A stretch of 8,846 nt of DNA from an uncultured Clostridia bacterium (lineage in GTDB: Bacteria; Bacillota; Clostridia; Peptostreptococcales; Anaerovoracaceae): contig CAMIWY010000043.1 of the NCBI GenBank assembly GCA_946402595.1, positions 1-8,846 on the forward strand, in the 5' to 3' direction. Shown here piece after piece: positions 7,001 to 8,846 of this stretch. Within the stretch, counting starts at the first letter, position 1. The number at the start of each line of letters is the position of its first letter. Below the pieces are notes generated by a model, which saw only the letters and a list, made by a program, of their open reading frames with translations, did not search any database and had not been told where the DNA came from. The translations under genes and the position numbers were made by a program.

Positions 7001-7554
7001 GCAGCGATAAGAATGGTTATGAGTATCTTGCCATTGCGGATAGGCATGGACTCTATGCTGAAGACCTCGCCTTCGATACAGACTTTATCTTTGGCACCTA
7101 CGTAGTTCTCAAGGTCCTTATAGTCTACAGGTACATCCGTAAAATCCTTACCGAGCAGGATGAGTTCGCCTCTTGCGTTCTCATGGGCAGGTTCTTCCTT
7201 GGCTTTGCGCCTGTATCCGCCACCGCCGCCGTTCGAGCCGTTATAGCCGCCGCTGTAACCGCCGGACTGGCTGCCCTGATCATAGTCAGCAGGAGGAGGA
7301 GCAACCTTGATGCCCGAGTACATATAATTGACGCGTATCTTATGGACAGAACCGAGCTTTGCCCTGATTCTCTCCTTCATCAGACTTTCAAGATTCCTCG
7401 GCAGCACAAAATTGAGCTTGGTGTCAATACTGAGCACCAGGCTCGACCTGTCCACCGATAATCCGGTGATCTCTATATCAATGTCCTGCGCCTTCCTTCC
7501 CGTTGCCTCGGTAAGCTCAGCAGCAGTAAGTATCTCTTCCGGTATCTTGATCAT
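4042..7554 (-). CDS. polC: PolC-type DNA polymerase III alpha subunit lacking the exonuclease domain
   Basis: This is the replicative DNA polymerase of the chromosome. Of 1170 residues, the order is: N-terminal domain (about 1-86); Gly/Ser/Tyr-rich linker (about 94-116); OB-fold region (about 128-240); PHP domain (about 252-475) with His257, His259, Asp290, His291, Glu321, His346, Cys396, Asp470 and His472; then the polymerase. There, VGSRGSVGSS is at 612-621, a zinc site has Cys642/645/668/671, PDIDLNF has Asp697 and Asp699, TTGQHPGG is at 770-777, LDILGHD has Asp822, PRAHAAAYV is at 996-1004, the HhH region is near 1105-1125, and a clamp-binding QMSIF is at 1164-1168. Bacillus PolC has 1437 residues with a DnaQ-like exonuclease inside the PHP domain, between the GVE and YH segments. 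Here only about 20 residues lie there and no DxETTG occurs anywhere. A second N-terminal domain also seems replaced by the linker. The ATG at 7554 overlaps the ispG stop as ATGA, and AGGA precedes it by 6 nt, implying coupled translation. The frame is unbroken, so this is not a pseudogene. Confidence 0.97.
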   Translation of the reverse strand: MIKIPEEILTAAELTEATGRKAQDIDIEITGLSVDRSSLVLSIDTKLNFVLPRNLESLMKERIRAKLGSVHKIRVNYMYSGIKVAPPPADYDQGSQSGGYSGGYNGSNGGGGGYRRKAKEEPAHENARGELILLGKDFTDVPVDYKDLENYVGAKDKVCIEGEVFSIESMPIRNGKILITILIAAKVRTFCIKAFISSEKFAEIDENLSSGDMIRARGPIEYDTYEHENLMMANALKKVCKTFKEDTYPNGRRVELHCHSKMSDNDGFNEVADIVNTAAYWGQPAVAITDHGVVQGFPDAAKAAGKLAKAGKNIKIIYGVEGYLYPDEDAWLDDGTLDIKKNRTYHIILLARNQEGIKNIYKLVSLSHIDYFYKRPRLPRSVLQAHREGLIIGSACEAGEVYQAVEHGASDEELERIASFYDYLEIQPLGNNQFMVNEGRVNSVDDLIAFNRKIIEIADRLGKLTVATTDSHYPTQEASIYRNIIMAGIGFRDTPSDSLYLRTTDEMMKEFEYLGDRAEEIVVTNTNKIADMIDADILPVPKGKFPPKIEGAEEQLRTSCYEKAKSIYGDPLPPEIEERLETELSSIIGNGYAVMYIAAQMLVTKSNSDGYLVGSRGSVGSSFAATMAGITEVNPLAPHYICPHCKHFEWSDEPDKYDTGYDMPEKMCPECGTRMKKEGLNIPFATFLGFKGDKEPDIDLNFAGEYQPVAHRYVGEIFGEKNVFKAGTVATIADKTAYGYVKHYVEDNNIKANKYDIDYLVKGCTGVKRTTGQHPGGIIVVPDDHEIYEFCPIQKPANKRDTDVITTHFDYHKIDENLLKLDILGHDVPQLIRHLQVMTGVDPMEIPLDDKETLSIFTSLDALHIKNPDYKFTHGTYAIPEFGTNFTRNMLDDIHPTTVSALIKMSGFSHGTDVWTNNAQELLRNGTATIDEVISCRDDIMNFLIAKGLPNSDAFKIMEIVRKNRVLSEEQLQMMKDHGVPDWYIWSCETLKYMFPRAHAAAYVMMSIRMAWFKVNYPEAFYAAWFSSKVDNFDAESVWKGIPEIERRMEEIEKLGNTATAKQKEHLTVYEVIYEMFSRGYEFAEPVLGTAQACRFSVVDGKVMLPFNAVNGIGDTAAESLVAAYDEREFSTIDDVRSRTRLSATNIDDLKRHGLFAGLPESAQMSIFEI

Positions 7555-8618
7555 TCAGCGTCCTGTTCCACTATCTCAATAAGTCTGTCAACGAGTCTGT
7601 CCTCGCTCACCTTTTCGATTATCTCACCATGCGAGAATACAAGGCCTTCGCCCTTGCCCCCGGCTATACCATAGTCAGCCTCTCTGCTCTCTCCAGGGCC
7701 GTTTACCGCACAGCCCATTACAGCTATCTTAAGAGGTCTCAGACCAGCATCACGTCTCTTCTGCGCAACAGCTTCAAGTCTCTCCTCAGCACTGTTGGCG
7801 AGACCGATAAGGTCGATCTCAGTCCTTCCGCATGTAGGGCACGAAACGACTTCGATCGCCTTCTCCCTCATGCCGACTGTTTCCAGTATCCTTTTGGCAA
7901 GAAGCACTTCTTTGACCGGATCATCTGTCAGAGATACTCTCATGGTATCTCCGATGCCTGCCAGGAGAAGCGATCCTATGCCTATTGCCGACTTGAGCTC
8001 GCCGTTACGCGGAGTACCTGACTCAGTGATGCCGATGTGTATCGGACAGTCCGTCAGCTCTCTCAGCTTCATGTGAGCATCATAGTTCATCTTTACATTG
8101 GAGGACTTGATACTGACGACAAGCTGGTCGTAGTCCATGTTCTCGATGACTTTGAGCATGTTGGCGCCGCTCTCGGCGAGTGCATCAGCAGTAACGCCGC
8201 CGTATTTTGCGATAAGGCCCTTTTCAAGTGAACCTGAATTGACGCCGACTCTGATCGGGATGTTTCTCTCGCGGGCTTTGTCAACGACTGCCTTCACTCT
8301 GTCGAGGCTTCCGATGTTGCCCGGATTGATCCTGATCTTGTCTGCTCCGTTCTCGATGGATGCGATTGCCAGCCTGTAGTCAAAATGTATATCCGCTACG
8401 AGCGGTACTCTTACGCGCTTTCTGGCACGTCCAAGCGACTCAGCTGCAGTCATGTCAGGAACAGCGCATCTTACGATCTCGCATCCTGCGTCAGCCAGCT
8501 CATCTATCTGCCTGACCAGTCTGTCTGTGTCTCTTGTGTCAACATTCGTCATTGACTGTATGGATACCGGCGCGCCCCCTCCGATGAGGACACCGCCGCA
8601 GTTTACCTGTCGTGTCAT
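7551..8618 (-). CDS. ispG: 4-hydroxy-3-methylbut-2-enyl diphosphate synthase
   Basis: IspG (GcpE) carries out the next-to-last step of the MEP isoprenoid pathway: reductive ring opening of methylerythritol cyclodiphosphate to HMBPP, in the cytosol, using a [4Fe-4S] cluster and reduced ferredoxin or flavodoxin. The 355 residues are a TIM barrel (SIQSMTNVDTRD at 19-30, VADIHFD at 74-80, IRINPGNIG at 95-103) followed by the reductase-like cluster domain. Its ligands are present: Cys260 and Cys263 in SCPTCGR, Cys303 and Glu310 in MGCAVNGPGE. The length is usual for the short bacterial form without the insert domain seen in plants and some bacteria. The ATG at 8618 follows TAGGAG at 9 nt; this ribosome binding site overlaps the rseP stop. 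It sits 12 nt after rseP and overlaps polC by 4 nt, in the typical clostridial order. Confidence 0.97.
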   Translation of the reverse strand: MTRQVNCGGVLIGGGAPVSIQSMTNVDTRDTDRLVRQIDELADAGCEIVRCAVPDMTAAESLGRARKRVRVPLVADIHFDYRLAIASIENGADKIRINPGNIGSLDRVKAVVDKARERNIPIRVGVNSGSLEKGLIAKYGGVTADALAESGANMLKVIENMDYDQLVVSIKSSNVKMNYDAHMKLRELTDCPIHIGITESGTPRNGELKSAIGIGSLLLAGIGDTMRVSLTDDPVKEVLLAKRILETVGMREKAIEVVSCPTCGRTEIDLIGLANSAEERLEAVAQKRRDAGLRPLKIAVMGCAVNGPGESREADYGIAGGKGEGLVFSHGEIIEKVSEDRLVDRLIEIVEQDAE

Positions 8619-8630
8619 CTGATAAAACTC

Positions 8631-8846
8631 CTATCCGACTATGTTCATTATGTCGTTGTATGTTACGAATACGAAGAGGGCCAGCAGGATCGCCATGCCT
8701 ACTATCGTCGCTTTGTATTCCATCTCGTCGTTGATCCTCCCGAGGCTGATGATCTTGAGGATGATGAAGAATATCTTGCCTCCGTCAAGTCCCGGAATCG
8801 GGATTATGTTGAAAAATGCAAGGTTCAGACTTACAAGTGCGAGCAG
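8631..8846 (-). CDS. rseP: RseP/RasP-like site-2 zinc metalloprotease, C-terminal fragment
   Basis: Only the last 71 residues and a TAG stop are in the window; the catalytic HExxH and PDZ domain lie beyond the edge. The visible part begins in a transmembrane helix and holds the family's third motif, NIIPIPGLDGGK, whose Asp is a zinc ligand, followed by a short loop (LGRINDEMEYKA) and a last helix (TIVGMAILLALFVFVTYND). This intramembrane protease of the M50 family cleaves membrane-bound regulatory proteins such as anti-sigma factors and remnant signal peptides. Immediately downstream, ispG starts after 12 nt, so both are cotranscribed. In Firmicutes dxr and cdsA often precede it, which cannot be checked here. 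Confidence 0.93.
   Translation of the reverse strand: MLALVSLNLAFFNIIPIPGLDGGKIFFIILKIISLGRINDEMEYKATIVGMAILLALFVFVTYNDIMNIVG

Noticed and set aside
7200..7265. CCG-rich stretch considered as a tandem repeat or CRISPR-like array
   Set aside because: It is in-frame coding for the Gly-rich linker of PolC, with irregular short units and no spacers.

Overview
The window looks like chromosomal DNA of a Gram-positive anaerobe of the Clostridia. The evidence is a PolC-type replicative polymerase, the Firmicutes order rseP-ispG-polC, an aldo/keto reductase carrying a ferredoxin domain, strong AGGAG-type ribosome binding sites, and a small basic protein resembling short uncharacterised clostridial proteins. 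I cannot name the genus. All but one of the genes lie on the minus strand, so the regions are described here in transcription order, from high to low coordinates.

Region A (8846 to 4042) holds the end of an RseP-like site-2 protease, then ispG, then polC. ispG starts 12 nt after the rseP stop, and polC overlaps the ispG stop by 4 nt (ATGA). This is a housekeeping operon for membrane proteolysis, isoprenoid precursor synthesis and chromosome replication. Its unusual member is PolC. It has 1170 residues where about 1,440 are usual. It lacks the 3'-5' exonuclease normally inserted in the PHP domain, and a Gly-rich linker stands where a second N-terminal domain is expected. The polymerase core and the PHP metal ligands look intact.

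Region B (4045 to 3580) holds the only plus-strand gene, an 84-residue unknown protein converging on polC. The two stop codons overlap in one CTAG. Its promoter (TTGAAA-17-TATCAT) has a perfect GAAC-N4-GTTC palindrome in the spacer, which is the core of a Gram-positive LexA (SOS) box. The rest of this region is the leader of the reductase gene.

Region C (3579 to 2398) holds a monocistronic aldo/keto reductase with a C-terminal 2x[4Fe-4S] domain and a clear intrinsic terminator.

Region D (2374 to 1) is a metal-efflux operon: an operator overlapping the promoter, an ArsR/SmtB-family repressor with a complete alpha-5 metal site, a free-standing 73-residue HMA metal-binding protein, and a CadA/ZntA-like P1B-ATPase that lacks its own N-terminal HMA domain and runs off the window. 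Two hairpins lie between the genes of this operon.

The best candidates for something new are the domain-reduced PolC and the possibly SOS-controlled small gene that converges on it. No rRNA, tRNA, CRISPR array, insertion sequence or prophage was seen. No gene-free stretch exceeds 300 bases.
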